Shown: positions 1 through 9,596 of the stretch, piece after piece | Numbering within the stretch: the first letter of the stretch is position 1 | Layout of the letters: each line of letters begins with the position of its first letter | Source of the DNA: Chryseobacterium potabilaquae | GTDB lineage: Bacteria > Bacteroidota > Bacteroidia > Flavobacteriales > Weeksellaceae | Assembly: GCF_902728265.1 (NCBI RefSeq) | Contig: NZ_CACVBR010000001.1 | Coordinates: 267,326-331,325 of the forward strand | Reading direction: 5' to 3' | DNA length: 64,000 bases | The notes under the pieces: model-generated | The model's input: the letters and a program-made list of their open reading frames with translations, nothing else | What the model was told of the DNA's origin: nothing | The model's database searches: none | Program-made: the position numbers and the translations under genes

Positions 1-105
1 GGGGATAAGCCAATCTATAAAAACGACTTCATGTTGTCCCGGAAACTTAAGTTTTTCCAGCACTTTAAAATCTGCTCCTAATCCGCTTACAATATAAATT
101 TTCAT
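1..105 (-). CDS. alpha/beta-hydrolase-like protein (N-terminal 35 residues only)
   Basis: The first 35 codons of a minus-strand gene run off the left edge of the window; the ATG is at 103-105. The protein starts MKIYIVSGLGADFKVLEKL and continues to a hydrophobic FIDWLIP strand. This Gly-Leu-Gly-Ala-Asp opening followed by a beta-strand resembles the start of small cytoplasmic alpha/beta hydrolases of flavobacteria. The catalytic Ser-His-Asp residues would lie outside the window, so the assignment is tentative. No signal peptide is visible. Confidence 0.55.
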   Translation of the reverse strand, partial: MKIYIVSGLGADFKVLEKLKFPGQHEVVFIDWLIP

Positions 106-120
106 ATGGCTAAAATAAAA

Positions 121-150
121 AAACGGAAGACTACTAAAAAATCTTCCGCT
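121..150 (-). terminator. terminator downstream of YceI gene 1
   Basis: A 7 bp stem (cggaaga 124-130 with tcttccg 142-148) is followed, on the minus strand, by a T-rich tract. It lies 26 nt after the stop of the 208-residue YceI gene. Confidence 0.75.
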
Positions 151-175
151 CAATTTACTAATAAAAATATATGCA

Positions 176-802
176 TTATTTTTTCTTTGCAGGTACTCGG
201 TTTTCATTATCCAATTTCGCCGTGGAAATCTTGAACTGAATATCCATTTCATTTTTAATAAAATAATCCTTTAATGAAGATTGATAAAATACTTTAAAAT
301 CCCTTCTATTCAAGGAAAATTTCGCAGACTCAATAATAACTGTAAATTGGGTAATATAAACATTAGCCGGGAACGTAATGGTTTTTCGAACTCCTTTAAT
401 CGTTACATCACCATATACAGTAGAATTATACTCACTGTTCGCCAAAGGAATGATTTTCGTCAAATGAAACTTAGCAACAGGAAATTTCTTAACTTCAAAA
501 AAGTTTGTACTTTTAAGATCATTGGTTAGCTTTACCTGATCTTCGTCCGATACATCTCCTGCCATAAGGCTTTTCATATCAATCACAAATTCTCCGTCTA
601 CTAATACCGTTTTATCAAAATTAAATTTTCCGCTCTTCAATTTTACGGTTCCGGATTGGGAAGATGCTTCCGTTTTCACTACTTTATATCCCCACCATCT
701 AATTTCTGATGAAGTGACTTTTACTATCTTATCTCCTTTCTTTTGAGCAAAAACAAATGATATGCTTAGGCACATCATAACAAACAATAGTGATCTTTTC
801 AT
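176..802 (-). CDS. YceI-family periplasmic protein
   Basis: 208-residue protein with a clear Sec signal peptide (MKRSLLFVMM... ending FVFAQ, about residues 1-20). The rest matches the YceI lipocalin-like barrel: an N-terminal W-W-G-Y-K segment, a G-x-V-K-L-K-S-G-K strand, then D-x-K-S-x-x-F-F-E-V-x-x-F-P near residue 95-107 and the C-terminal N-R-R-D-F strand. The family binds polyisoprenoid or other amphiphilic lipids in the periplasm; the physiological role is unclear. A second, diverged YceI gene lies immediately upstream (880-1446), so the pair probably arose by tandem duplication. Each copy has its own TAnnTTTG promoter element and terminator, so they need not be cotranscribed. Confidence 0.85.
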   Translation of the reverse strand: MKRSLLFVMMCLSISFVFAQKKGDKIVKVTSSEIRWWGYKVVKTEASSQSGTVKLKSGKFNFDKTVLVDGEFVIDMKSLMAGDVSDEDQVKLTNDLKSTNFFEVKKFPVAKFHLTKIIPLANSEYNSTVYGDVTIKGVRKTITFPANVYITQFTVIIESAKFSLNRRDFKVFYQSSLKDYFIKNEMDIQFKISTAKLDNENRVPAKKK

Positions 803-823
803 TCTTTTTTATTTACAATTTAA

Positions 824-831
824 CAAAAATA
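824..831 (-). promoter_or_regulatory. -7 box (TATTTTTG) of YceI gene 1
   Basis: A perfect match to the Bacteroidota TAnnTTTG element on the minus strand, 22 nt upstream of the ATG at 802 and just after the terminator of the preceding gene. Confidence 0.55.
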
Positions 832-835
832 AAAA

Positions 836-858
836 AAAGTGTAGAAACTCTACACTTT
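836..858 (-). terminator. terminator downstream of YceI gene 2
   Basis: A 10 bp perfect stem (836-845 with 849-858) with a 3 nt loop is followed on the minus strand by a run of T. It ends the transcript of the 188-residue YceI gene. Confidence 0.85.
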
Positions 859-879
859 TAGCAATTTTTTTTGAATAAA

Positions 880-1446
880 TTATTTGGCGGTCACTTTTAC
901 AAGCATGTCAATATCATCTTTTACAAAAACATCTTTCATTGTAGATTTATAGGCTACATCAAATTTTTGCCTGTCGAAAGAAAATTTATTTGACACCAAA
1001 CTTATCACTCCTTTATCATGAGAAACGGTAGCTGGGAAAGAAATGCTATTTGTTTTCCCTTTAACTGTTAAATTCCCAGTGATTAAAGAGTTATAAACTT
1101 TATCATTATTTTTCTTTACACTTGTTATTTTGAAAGTCGCTGTCGGAAATTTTTCAACTTCAAAAAAGTCCCCATTTTTAAGATGTCCATTAAGCTTTTG
1201 CTGATATTCTCCAGAAAGATCAGTCGCATTAATTGAAGTCATATCTAATACGAAAGTCCCTCCAACTAATTGATTCCCTTTCATTGTCATTTGCCCTGAC
1301 TTCACTTTTATAGTTCCATCATGAGAGCTCGCTTCAGATTTGGCCACTTTGTATCCCCACCAGTGAACATCCGAAGTGGTTACATTTTTTGTTTGCCCAA
1401 AAGCTAAACCGCTTACTACAACTGCCAATAAAAATATTTTTTTCAT
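880..1446 (-). CDS. YceI-family periplasmic protein
   Basis: 188-residue protein with an N-terminal signal peptide (MKKIFLLAVVVSGLAFGQ). The mature part is a YceI-type lipid-binding barrel: V-H-W-W-G-Y-K-V near residue 27, the strand G-T-I-K-V-K-S-G-Q, then F-F-E-V-E-K-F-P near 98-105, and a C-terminal F-S-F-D-R-Q-K-F-D-V strand. Length is typical of the family (about 180-200). It is a paralogue of the neighbouring YceI gene at 176-802 and shares its order of motifs. Expected location is the periplasm; the ligand is unknown. Confidence 0.87.
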   Translation of the reverse strand: MKKIFLLAVVVSGLAFGQTKNVTTSDVHWWGYKVAKSEASSHDGTIKVKSGQMTMKGNQLVGGTFVLDMTSINATDLSGEYQQKLNGHLKNGDFFEVEKFPTATFKITSVKKNNDKVYNSLITGNLTVKGKTNSISFPATVSHDKGVISLVSNKFSFDRQKFDVAYKSTMKDVFVKDDIDMLVKVTAK

Positions 1447-1480
1447 TTGAATAAAGTTATTTACTGTTTATTTAATATTG

Positions 1481-1488
1481 CAAATGTA
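1481..1488 (-). promoter_or_regulatory. -7 box (TACATTTG) of YceI gene 2
   Basis: TAnnTTTG element on the minus strand, 35 nt upstream of the ATG at 1446. No convincing TTG was found at the expected upstream spacing. Confidence 0.5.
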
Positions 1489-1561
1489 GTTATCTATTTT
1501 AATACATTTCATTGATCTATATCAATAAAAATACTTATTTTAACGAATAATTTTATAAAAT

Positions 1562-1589
1562 AAAAGCTCCGAATTTCTTCGGAGCTTTT
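1562..1589 (-). terminator. glk terminator
   Basis: A perfect 12 bp stem (1562-1573 with 1578-1589) with a tttc loop lies directly after the glucokinase stop codon and is followed by a T-rich stretch on the minus strand. Confidence 0.9.
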
Positions 1590-1592
1590 ATT

Positions 1593-2648
1593 TTAGTTTT
1601 GATAATAAGCAGTATAGAGTGCTGCTCCATCCAATCCCGTATAGTGATTTTGTTTCACCAAATAAATAGGAATATTCCTTAGCATCTCTTCCATTTTATC
1701 ACTTATTTTATATTTTTCGTAGAATTGATCTTTATTGATATAATCTTTTAGTATCAATGAAATATCTCCTGAGATCAATAATCCTCCGGTTGCTTTAAGT
1801 TTTAGAGTCAGGTTATTGGCTTCTCTGGCTAAAAATTCAATAAAGGTATCCAACGTAATTTTACAGATCATTACCTCATCTTCCACAGCTGCTCTATAGA
1901 GTTCTTGAACGAAATTAGCTCCATTTGAAAAACGTTCACTTAACCATTCCGGTTCAGGATGTCTTTTTACATCTCTTAAAAATCTATAAATATTGTACAA
2001 CCCATTTTTTGTAAGTACATTTTCCCAACTTACGATTCCATAGATATTATTTAAGTACTGATAAAACTCTACTTCTACGTTTGTCCTTGGAGAAAATTCT
2101 GAATGTCCTCCTTCTGTTGCAAACGGTCTCAGATATTGTCCATCAAAAAAATACCCTGCCTCTCCTAATCCATTCCCAGGAGCTAAAATAGCTACATTCC
2201 CTTTTTCAAGATGACCACTTGTATAAATCGGTTCTAAATCTTCATCTTTGAGAAGTCCCATACCATATGCAAAAGATTCAAGATCATTAAGCATCTCTAC
2301 TTTTTCAAATCCGAAGTCTCTCACAAAATCTCTTACGTCTAGAGTCCAACCCAATCTTTGGGAATGACATCTCCCATCAATAACAGGCCCTGGAACGGCT
2401 ATTCCTAAGCGCTTTACATTTTCTAATTGATTTTCCTGAATATATTTCTTTAGAATCTCAGAAAATGAAGAATGCTCTTTCGTAGCATAATCAACTTTCA
2501 GCTTTACTTTGAGCTCTTCATTACCAGAAGTATAATATCCTAGCGTAGTAATATCATCACGCAGATTTGCCGCAATAATAGTAACATTATCATTATTACC
2601 GTTATCCACACCCGGTAAGTAAAGTGGAAATTTTGGATTCAAAATCAT
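1593..2648 (-). CDS. glk: glucokinase (Glk family)
   Basis: 351 residues from the ATG at 2648. The protein phosphorylates glucose with ATP in the cytoplasm. Visible family motifs in order: L-N-D-L-E-S-F-A-Y-G (sugar-binding Asn-Asp), A-P-G-N-G-L-G-E-A (phosphate loop), E-G-G-H-S-E-F (active-site Glu and His), S-G-D-I and a C-terminal G-L-D-G-A-A-L-Y. This order is that of the bacterial Glk group (PF02685) rather than the ROK group, which has a zinc-binding motif absent here. The reading frame is open up to a TTG at 2664-2666, but that TTG is part of a TATATTTG promoter box, so translation should start at the ATG. The gene stands alone between two terminators. Confidence 0.88.
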   Translation of the reverse strand: MILNPKFPLYLPGVDNGNNDNVTIIAANLRDDITTLGYYTSGNEELKVKLKVDYATKEHSSFSEILKKYIQENQLENVKRLGIAVPGPVIDGRCHSQRLGWTLDVRDFVRDFGFEKVEMLNDLESFAYGMGLLKDEDLEPIYTSGHLEKGNVAILAPGNGLGEAGYFFDGQYLRPFATEGGHSEFSPRTNVEVEFYQYLNNIYGIVSWENVLTKNGLYNIYRFLRDVKRHPEPEWLSERFSNGANFVQELYRAAVEDEVMICKITLDTFIEFLAREANNLTLKLKATGGLLISGDISLILKDYINKDQFYEKYKISDKMEEMLRNIPIYLVKQNHYTGLDGAALYTAYYQN

Positions 2649-2663
2649 AATCACAAATTTTAT

Positions 2664-2671
2664 CAAATATA
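2664..2671 (-). promoter_or_regulatory. -7 box (TATATTTG) of glk
   Basis: Perfect TAnnTTTG on the minus strand 15 nt upstream of the glk ATG. It predicts a very short leader and excludes the in-frame TTG as start codon. Confidence 0.6.
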
Positions 2672-2705
2672 ATAATAGTTTTCTTAAATTCTACTGGGAA
2701 TGAAA

Positions 2706-2733
2706 AAACCTTTTCGAAAAATTGAAAAGGTTT
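2706..2733 (-). terminator. terminator downstream of the barrel protein gene
   Basis: A 10 bp perfect stem (2706-2715 with 2724-2733), 8 nt loop and T-run on the minus strand lie just after the stop codon at 2762. Confidence 0.85.
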
Positions 2734-2761
2734 GGTTAATAATTGTTTATAATAAATCTAA

Positions 2762-3325
2762 CTACTTCCCTAATGGAATGTTGTAGGAAAATCCTACTCC
2801 AATATTACCCACATTATAGTTCTGATTTGGTAGATCTCCTTTGTCTCCTACAAAAACTTTTTGGTATTGTACAAAGAAATTCCAATCTCTGTTGTGGTAT
2901 CCAATTTCTGGTTTAAGATAGAATCCTCCATCTGGTCTATCAACCGTCACATTGGATGCAACCTTATCATTACCTACCAAAAATCCATACCCTATATCGG
3001 TACCAAAATAAAAACCTGTTTGTTTTGGATAGATTCTCACTAAAGCGGCTACAGGAATCACTCCTACATCATTATTTCTATATCCGCTATTGTCTTGACC
3101 AAAATAATGAGTATATCCTGTGGCAACCCCTAACCCAAATCCTGGAGTAATAAGGTTTTGGTAAGCGACATCTACTCCAGCTGCTGCTGCAAGATTGTCT
3201 GCAGGAACTGCTAATCCTAGATTTGCTCCCACCTTAATCATATTATTCATCTTAGAATGCTGTGCACTTAATACACCGGCCATCAACATGGCGCTTAGCA
3301 AAACCACTTGTTTTACCATTTTCAT
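2762..3325 (-). CDS. small outer-membrane beta-barrel protein
   Basis: 187 residues with a signal peptide ending V-L-S-A-Q at about residue 22. The mature part alternates hydrophobic and polar residues in short strands (G-A-N-L-G-L-A-V, G-L-G-V-A-T-G-Y, F-Y-F-G-T-D-I-G-Y-G, F-Y-L-K-P-E-I-G-Y) and ends in an N-I-G-V-G-F-S-Y-N-I-P-L strand. That pattern fits an eight-stranded outer-membrane barrel of the OmpW/OmpA-barrel type. No catalytic residue can be named. A sigma-54-like sequence sits upstream, which would make it stress- or nutrient-regulated if real. An alternative ATG lies two codons in (3319). Confidence 0.75.
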   Translation of the reverse strand: MKMVKQVVLLSAMLMAGVLSAQHSKMNNMIKVGANLGLAVPADNLAAAAGVDVAYQNLITPGFGLGVATGYTHYFGQDNSGYRNNDVGVIPVAALVRIYPKQTGFYFGTDIGYGFLVGNDKVASNVTVDRPDGGFYLKPEIGYHNRDWNFFVQYQKVFVGDKGDLPNQNYNVGNIGVGFSYNIPLGK

Positions 3326-3359
3326 AACTCTGTTTTTTAAATTTTACTAAACAGATGGA

Positions 3360-3376
3360 TGTAAAAATCGTGCCAA
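3360..3376 (-). promoter_or_regulatory. possible sigma-54 (-24/-12) promoter
   Basis: The minus strand reads TTGGCACG, four bases, then TTACA, one mismatch from TGGCACG-N4-TTGCA, about 35 nt upstream of the barrel-protein ATG. No TAnnTTTG box is seen here. This is a single-site pattern match without proof of use. Confidence 0.35.
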
Positions 3377-3476
3377 TAAACCTTTATAAATAGGGTTTAA
3401 CACTTATTCCATGCATAAAAATCTACATATCAGATATTTAAATTTCATAAAAATTAAATACATGTTTGAATAAAAA

Positions 3477-3500
3477 AAGAAGCTACTTTCGCAGCTTCTT
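3477..3500 (-). terminator. terminator of the 43-residue gene
   Basis: An 8 bp stem (aagaagct 3477-3484 with agcttctt 3493-3500) with T-rich sequence on the minus strand lies 26 nt after the small gene's stop codon. Confidence 0.75.
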
Positions 3501-3526
3501 TTCATAATTTTAAATCTTATCTACTT

Positions 3527-3658
3527 TTATGTGGAAGCGGAAAGTTGCTTTTTCCCTTCTTCTTTTTTATCTATTTTCTGTAATACCTTCTTAAGGATAA
3601 ATTCAACTACTAAAGGCGCTACAATAGCTATTACTGCTTTTAATATTCGTGATTTCAT
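3527..3658 (-). CDS. 43-residue putative small membrane-associated protein
   Basis: A short open frame from ATG (3656-3658) to TAA (3527-3529). The product starts MKSRILKAVIAIVAPLVVEF, a hydrophobic helix of about 16 residues after a basic start, followed by a highly charged, Lys/Glu-rich tail ending K-K-Q-L-S-A-S-T. Support for a real gene comes from the dedicated terminator 26 nt downstream and the absence of any other gene that could use it. The shape suggests a small inner-membrane or membrane-binding protein. No family is recognised and no function is claimed. The opposite strand also has an open frame here (3531-3716), which I take as a shadow. Confidence 0.6.
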   Translation of the reverse strand: MKSRILKAVIAIVAPLVVEFILKKVLQKIDKKEEGKKQLSAST

Positions 3659-3763
3659 ATTATTTAATTTTATAATACTATCAATACAATTTCCAAGCCA
3701 ATATCACATGGAATAGAATGAACCTAAGGATATTTCATAGGTTAGAAACCTCCATAAAACGAC

Positions 3764-4783
3764 TTACTCATTCTCTGAAATGATTAAGTTTTTATAATTC
3801 AGACTTCCAGCATTAAATTTTTCTTGCATTTTCAATCTTAACCTTTTTGGCGTATGTACTACAAGACTATCTCCAAAACCTAATAAAAGTCTTTCCAATT
3901 CATAATTGATTTGAACACAAATTTTAAATATAGTTCCCTCTTTTGCTTCAGATACAATTTCTTGACTTTTATGCAAAGGTTTAGTTTTTACATAGGGTGC
4001 ATTGGAAGAATCTACAAAAAAAATGATATTTCTGGGTTTTACGTTATTGGACACCGTTACTCCAACAATATCTTTAAAATATTCATCTCCATCAAGATCT
4101 TGATCTATGTATTCTATTGTTTCTTCTATCTCTATTGTTTCTATTCTATCTAAAGCAAGATTATACATACTGCCTTTATATAGACATATCAAAAACCACC
4201 GGTTATTAAACTCTTTCAACAACTGAGGATGAACTACAAAATTATTGAAATCTCTCGCTGTAAAACTCTTATAAACAATACGTAAAACCTTCTTATTTAT
4301 AATGCTCCCATATAGAATATCAATATATTCCAACCCTTTTAATCGTTCATTTTTATCCAAATGTATAATAGACTTGTTGCTACTCGAATGAATAGAATCT
4401 TCCAATTTCTGAATAACCCCATTCATGTCTCGAAACATCGAAAAGTCTTTAAATTGCTTTAAAATCTGGATAGCATTGTTCATTGCTTTAAGATCATTCT
4501 CATTGACGGAAATATTATGAATGCTGTAATCGGGATTACTATATCTGTAATACTTTCTTTCGTACACTTCTATTGGGGCTTCATATCCAAATTTTTCACT
4601 ACGCATATTCTGAAGATCAAGTTGAACTGTTCGCTTACTTACGTAGGATTCTTTGCCTTCATATTCAAACAAAGCTTCAGAGCACTCATCAATCAGGTCC
4701 TCGAGAGTATATTTCCGATATTTACTTTTTAGGCACTTATCCAATGTCTTATAGCGAATAAGTGCATTTTTGTTAGATGACAT
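3764..4783 (-). CDS. WYL-domain transcriptional regulator
   Basis: 339 residues. The N-terminal region (about 1-75) looks like a DNA-binding winged helix, with Y-V-S-K-R-T-V-Q-L-D-L as recognition helix. The middle and C-terminus form a WYL domain: K-V-L-R-I-V-Y-K-S-F-x-A, then V-V-H-P-Q-L-L-K-E-F-N-N-R-W-F-L-I-C, then Y-N-L-A-L-D-R-I, followed by a C-terminal extension (F-G-D-S-L-V-V-H-T-P-K-R-L-R). WYL domains are ligand sensors and several bind nucleic-acid or nucleotide ligands. The gene lies beside rtcB and nucleotidyltransferase genes. In enterobacteria rtcBA is controlled by an unrelated dedicated regulator, so I infer, without direct proof, that this protein controls the neighbouring RNA-repair genes. 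Confidence 0.87.
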   Translation of the reverse strand: MSSNKNALIRYKTLDKCLKSKYRKYTLEDLIDECSEALFEYEGKESYVSKRTVQLDLQNMRSEKFGYEAPIEVYERKYYRYSNPDYSIHNISVNENDLKAMNNAIQILKQFKDFSMFRDMNGVIQKLEDSIHSSSNKSIIHLDKNERLKGLEYIDILYGSIINKKVLRIVYKSFTARDFNNFVVHPQLLKEFNNRWFLICLYKGSMYNLALDRIETIEIEETIEYIDQDLDGDEYFKDIVGVTVSNNVKPRNIIFFVDSSNAPYVKTKPLHKSQEIVSEAKEGTIFKICVQINYELERLLLGFGDSLVVHTPKRLRLKMQEKFNAGSLNYKNLIISENE

Positions 4784-4867
4784 CGTTGTTATTGTGTTGA
4801 TATGAACTCAATCGTAAGGTCATTTTTTACTCCCGAAAAATTTTCAATTATTCAGGTTTACCCTATT

Positions 4868-5200
4868 TTATTTCTTTATTAAAGCCTCCCCTTCAAATAC
4901 AATTCCATCCCATCCAAATTGCATAAAATTTCTGATATTTTGATGATCCGTACCTTCAGGGTTTTTCAATACATCCTCTCTATAAAATTCTCCAAAAAGA
5001 GCAAGAGCATTTTCCTTAGATAAATTGTTCAGTTTTGCGAAACTAAAAACTTTGCATGAACCATTATTTTGATTCTCCTCATTCACGATATTACCATTTT
5101 TAAATTGCGTAGGCATAAAATCGTAATTTTCATCAATGTATGCAATAACATATTTGAAATCAATAGTTTCGGGAGACTTCTCCAGTAATTCTAATATCAT
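4868..5200 (-). CDS. HopJ-type protein
   Basis: 110 residues from the ATG at 5198-5200. It contains the HopJ core: an N-terminal helix, then N-Y-D-F-M-P-T-Q-F-x-N-G, N-N-G-S-C-K-V-F-S-F-A-K-L-N near the middle, and L-A-L-F-G-E-F-Y-R-E-D-V-L and N-I-R-N-F-M-x-x-G-W-D-G-I-x-F near the end. The family (PF08888) is named after a Pseudomonas type III effector but is common in free-living bacteria without such a system; its biochemical role is unknown. The ATG is preferred over an upstream in-frame TTG because that TTG belongs to a TATTTTTG promoter box. It is transcribed divergently from rtcB and in the same direction as the WYL regulator. Confidence 0.82.
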   Translation of the reverse strand: MILELLEKSPETIDFKYVIAYIDENYDFMPTQFKNGNIVNEENQNNGSCKVFSFAKLNNLSKENALALFGEFYREDVLKNPEGTDHQNIRNFMQFGWDGIVFEGEALIKK

Positions 5201-5208
5201 TGTTTTAA

Positions 5209-6681
<1,473 letters not shown>

Positions 6682-6747
6682 TGTAAAACAAGAGAGGAAA
6701 AATAGGTATATTTAACAATACTATTTCCATCGATTAAAAAAATTAAG

Positions 6748-6871
6748 GCAAAGAAAGTTCCTATATTGTTCACTACGTTACTTTCCGCCTTTTTTACTAT
6801 AGCAAAGGGAGTTCTATTGAAGCATATGTACTCCCTTATTTTAAAAATTATAGGTAAAAGGAGTTCCTATA
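6748..6871 (+). repeat. three direct repeats with about 53 nt period
   Basis: The short motif GYAAARRRAGTTCCTAT-like occurs at 6748-6764, 6802-6817 and 6854-6871, spaced 54 and 52 nt, in the 232 nt gap between rtcB and the next gene. The middle copy forms the left arm of the hairpin at 6805-6837. The regular spacing suggests protein-binding sites or a structured leader, but three short AT-rich copies could be coincidence. Confidence 0.4.
6805..6841 (+). terminator. weak hairpin after rtcB (terminator or attenuator)
   Basis: An 8 bp stem (aagggagt 6805-6812 with actccctt 6830-6837) is followed by attttt-rich sequence. It lies 124 nt after the rtcB stop and 77 nt before the next ATG, so it could end the rtcB transcript or attenuate read-through. 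Confidence 0.5.
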
Positions 6872-6913
6872 TCCCGTTTGTCCAACACTTTACTCCTCAC
6901 TTATTTAAAAACG

Positions 6914-8671
6914 ATGAAAACACTTGCACTATTTAATGCCGTTTTGGCTAAGGAATCTCAGGAAAAACCTTTCATTTCAGAGCAAGGTTTTATCATAGAG
7001 CCTCATGCAGTTTGGGCAAAAAAAGAAATTATTGATTATTATTCTCAAGAAAAACTGAATGGAAATGATATTAATACAACCTTTCACAAATCTTGGCAAA
7101 AAATCAAAGATAGTACTAGAACTGATTTATTGATTGAGCAAATTGCCCATTACATATCAACTTATGGTCGTAATTTTCAAGATGAAATGTATATTCCCCA
7201 TGAAGTTTTACAAGTTCCGGATTTAAAGTTAACTTACAAAGTAATTAGAGCCTATACCCAAGAAGAAATGAAAGAGAAGTGTCTTTCTTTGCTTCAATCA
7301 GGAATTGCTTTGCAAGAAAAGACTATTGAAGATCTGATCTTTATTTTAACTCAGGAATTAGAATATACTTTTACGGGAATAGAAAATATTAGAAATAAAG
7401 AAGCTATTGTAAAAATTGCTGATTTACTTCAGGTATATCCTGAAAACCCTGTTGAATTTTTACGTTATATAATTTATAAGACAACCGGAACCAGCCTTCT
7501 CATTAAAAATGATGAGCTTATTAATAGTATTAAGGAAAGTCAGTTTCACGTAAATGATTTATTTGAAAAATTTGGATTAGAAAAACTAGCAGAAATCTTT
7601 AATAGGTTTAAGCCTTTATTCTTAGCTTATAAAAATAAATCGCCTAGAATCATTAATAAAATTTCTAAACTGTCTAAAACTTATCATAAGCCATTGCTTT
7701 CAAATCCATTAAACAATGTCACCCACACTTTATTGGAAAACAATGACTTACACTGGTTAGAGAATGCAACTCCCTATGCTTTATGTAAAGCTTTATCGGC
7801 TTGTTATTCAAGAATGTATGGCCAAGACAGTTTTGTATATAGAATTCGTAATGGGAAATCTTGGGTTACTAAAGGAACGGTTCGGGATGTCAATGAATTC
7901 AATTATGAATTTATTTTGAATTATCTAAAAAACAAATATAATCTCTCCGGCAAAACATTTTATTTTCCTAAAGATGTTGAATTCGGATTACCTACTTCCG
8001 AAAAAATGTTTGTAGGAAATATTCCGACGAGGACTCGTTTTTATGGAGAAAGATTAGCCATAGGTATATATTGGAAAGATGCTTGGGGAGCTCAGGATCT
8101 TGATATTTCAGGGCTGAATATTGCGGGAAAAATTGGTTGGAATGCGGCCTATAATCTTGATCAGGGACAGTTGATGTACTCAGGAGATATGACGTATGCT
8201 CCTCATGGTGCAGTAGAATATCTGTATGCCAACACAGATATGAATACCCCTACTCTTATCATGAATAATGTATATTATGGTGATAAGAACTGTGGTTATA
8301 AAATTATCATTGGGAATGGAGATGATATTTCCTATCAATATATGATGAATCCTAATAAACTCTTTGCTGCAATACAATGTCATTCTATTCAAAAACAAAC
8401 CATTTTAGGAATGCTTTTACCAAAAGGAGGAAGACAATGTTTTGTACTTTTAAATTTTGGAGCGGGTCATTCTCATGTTTCCGGAAGCTCTGAAGTGTCG
8501 ATTATGGCAACCAAAGCCCTTTATCAACAATGGTATGAACCTATTTCCTTTAATCATTTGGTAAAAGAATTGGGTGCTATTCTCATTTCTGAAAAAGAAA
8601 AATCTGATTTTGATTTCTCATTGGAAACCTTAGAAAAAGATAGCTTTACGAAAGTTTTCAAGAATAAATAG
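6914..8671 (+). CDS. RtcB-neighbour protein with possible TerD-like C-terminus
   Basis: 585 residues from the ATG at 6914; the frame is open upstream only to a TTG. No signal peptide. Residues 1 to about 290 look alpha-helical. The C-terminal half contains G-I-Y-W-K-D-A-W-G-A-Q-D-L-D-I-S, then G-K-I-G-W-N-A-A-Y and Y-S-G-D-M-T-Y-A-P-H-G-A-V-E-Y-L. This strand order and the Asp-rich signatures resemble the TerD-like tail of actinobacterial/myxobacterial SCO0854/MXAN_6230-type proteins, which are associated with conflict and stress systems. That resemblance is from memory and is tentative. The gene is downstream of rtcB and upstream of two nucleotidyltransferase genes. A role in RNA damage or repair is inferred only from context. 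Confidence 0.6.
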   Translation: MKTLALFNAVLAKESQEKPFISEQGFIIEPHAVWAKKEIIDYYSQEKLNGNDINTTFHKSWQKIKDSTRTDLLIEQIAHYISTYGRNFQDEMYIPHEVLQVPDLKLTYKVIRAYTQEEMKEKCLSLLQSGIALQEKTIEDLIFILTQELEYTFTGIENIRNKEAIVKIADLLQVYPENPVEFLRYIIYKTTGTSLLIKNDELINSIKESQFHVNDLFEKFGLEKLAEIFNRFKPLFLAYKNKSPRIINKISKLSKTYHKPLLSNPLNNVTHTLLENNDLHWLENATPYALCKALSACYSRMYGQDSFVYRIRNGKSWVTKGTVRDVNEFNYEFILNYLKNKYNLSGKTFYFPKDVEFGLPTSEKMFVGNIPTRTRFYGERLAIGIYWKDAWGAQDLDISGLNIAGKIGWNAAYNLDQGQLMYSGDMTYAPHGAVEYLYANTDMNTPTLIMNNVYYGDKNCGYKIIIGNGDDISYQYMMNPNKLFAAIQCHSIQKQTILGMLLPKGGRQCFVLLNFGAGHSHVSGSSEVSIMATKALYQQWYEPISFNHLVKELGAILISEKEKSDFDFSLETLEKDSFTKVFKNK

Positions 8672-8705
8672 GAAAACATATAGCTTTTTAAGCTATTGAA
8701 AGTGA

Positions 8706-9521
<816 letters not shown>

Positions 9522-9596
9522 TCTTAATCTATATTCCTTTTTGGGAAAAAGCAAAGATATTTATTAAATTTCATTATTAAACACTTTTAATTGTTG

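Noticed and set aside
3326..3476. Possible gene or RNA in the gap upstream of the barrel gene
   Set aside because: Only the sigma-54-like site and AT-rich sequence are seen; no frame or structured element.
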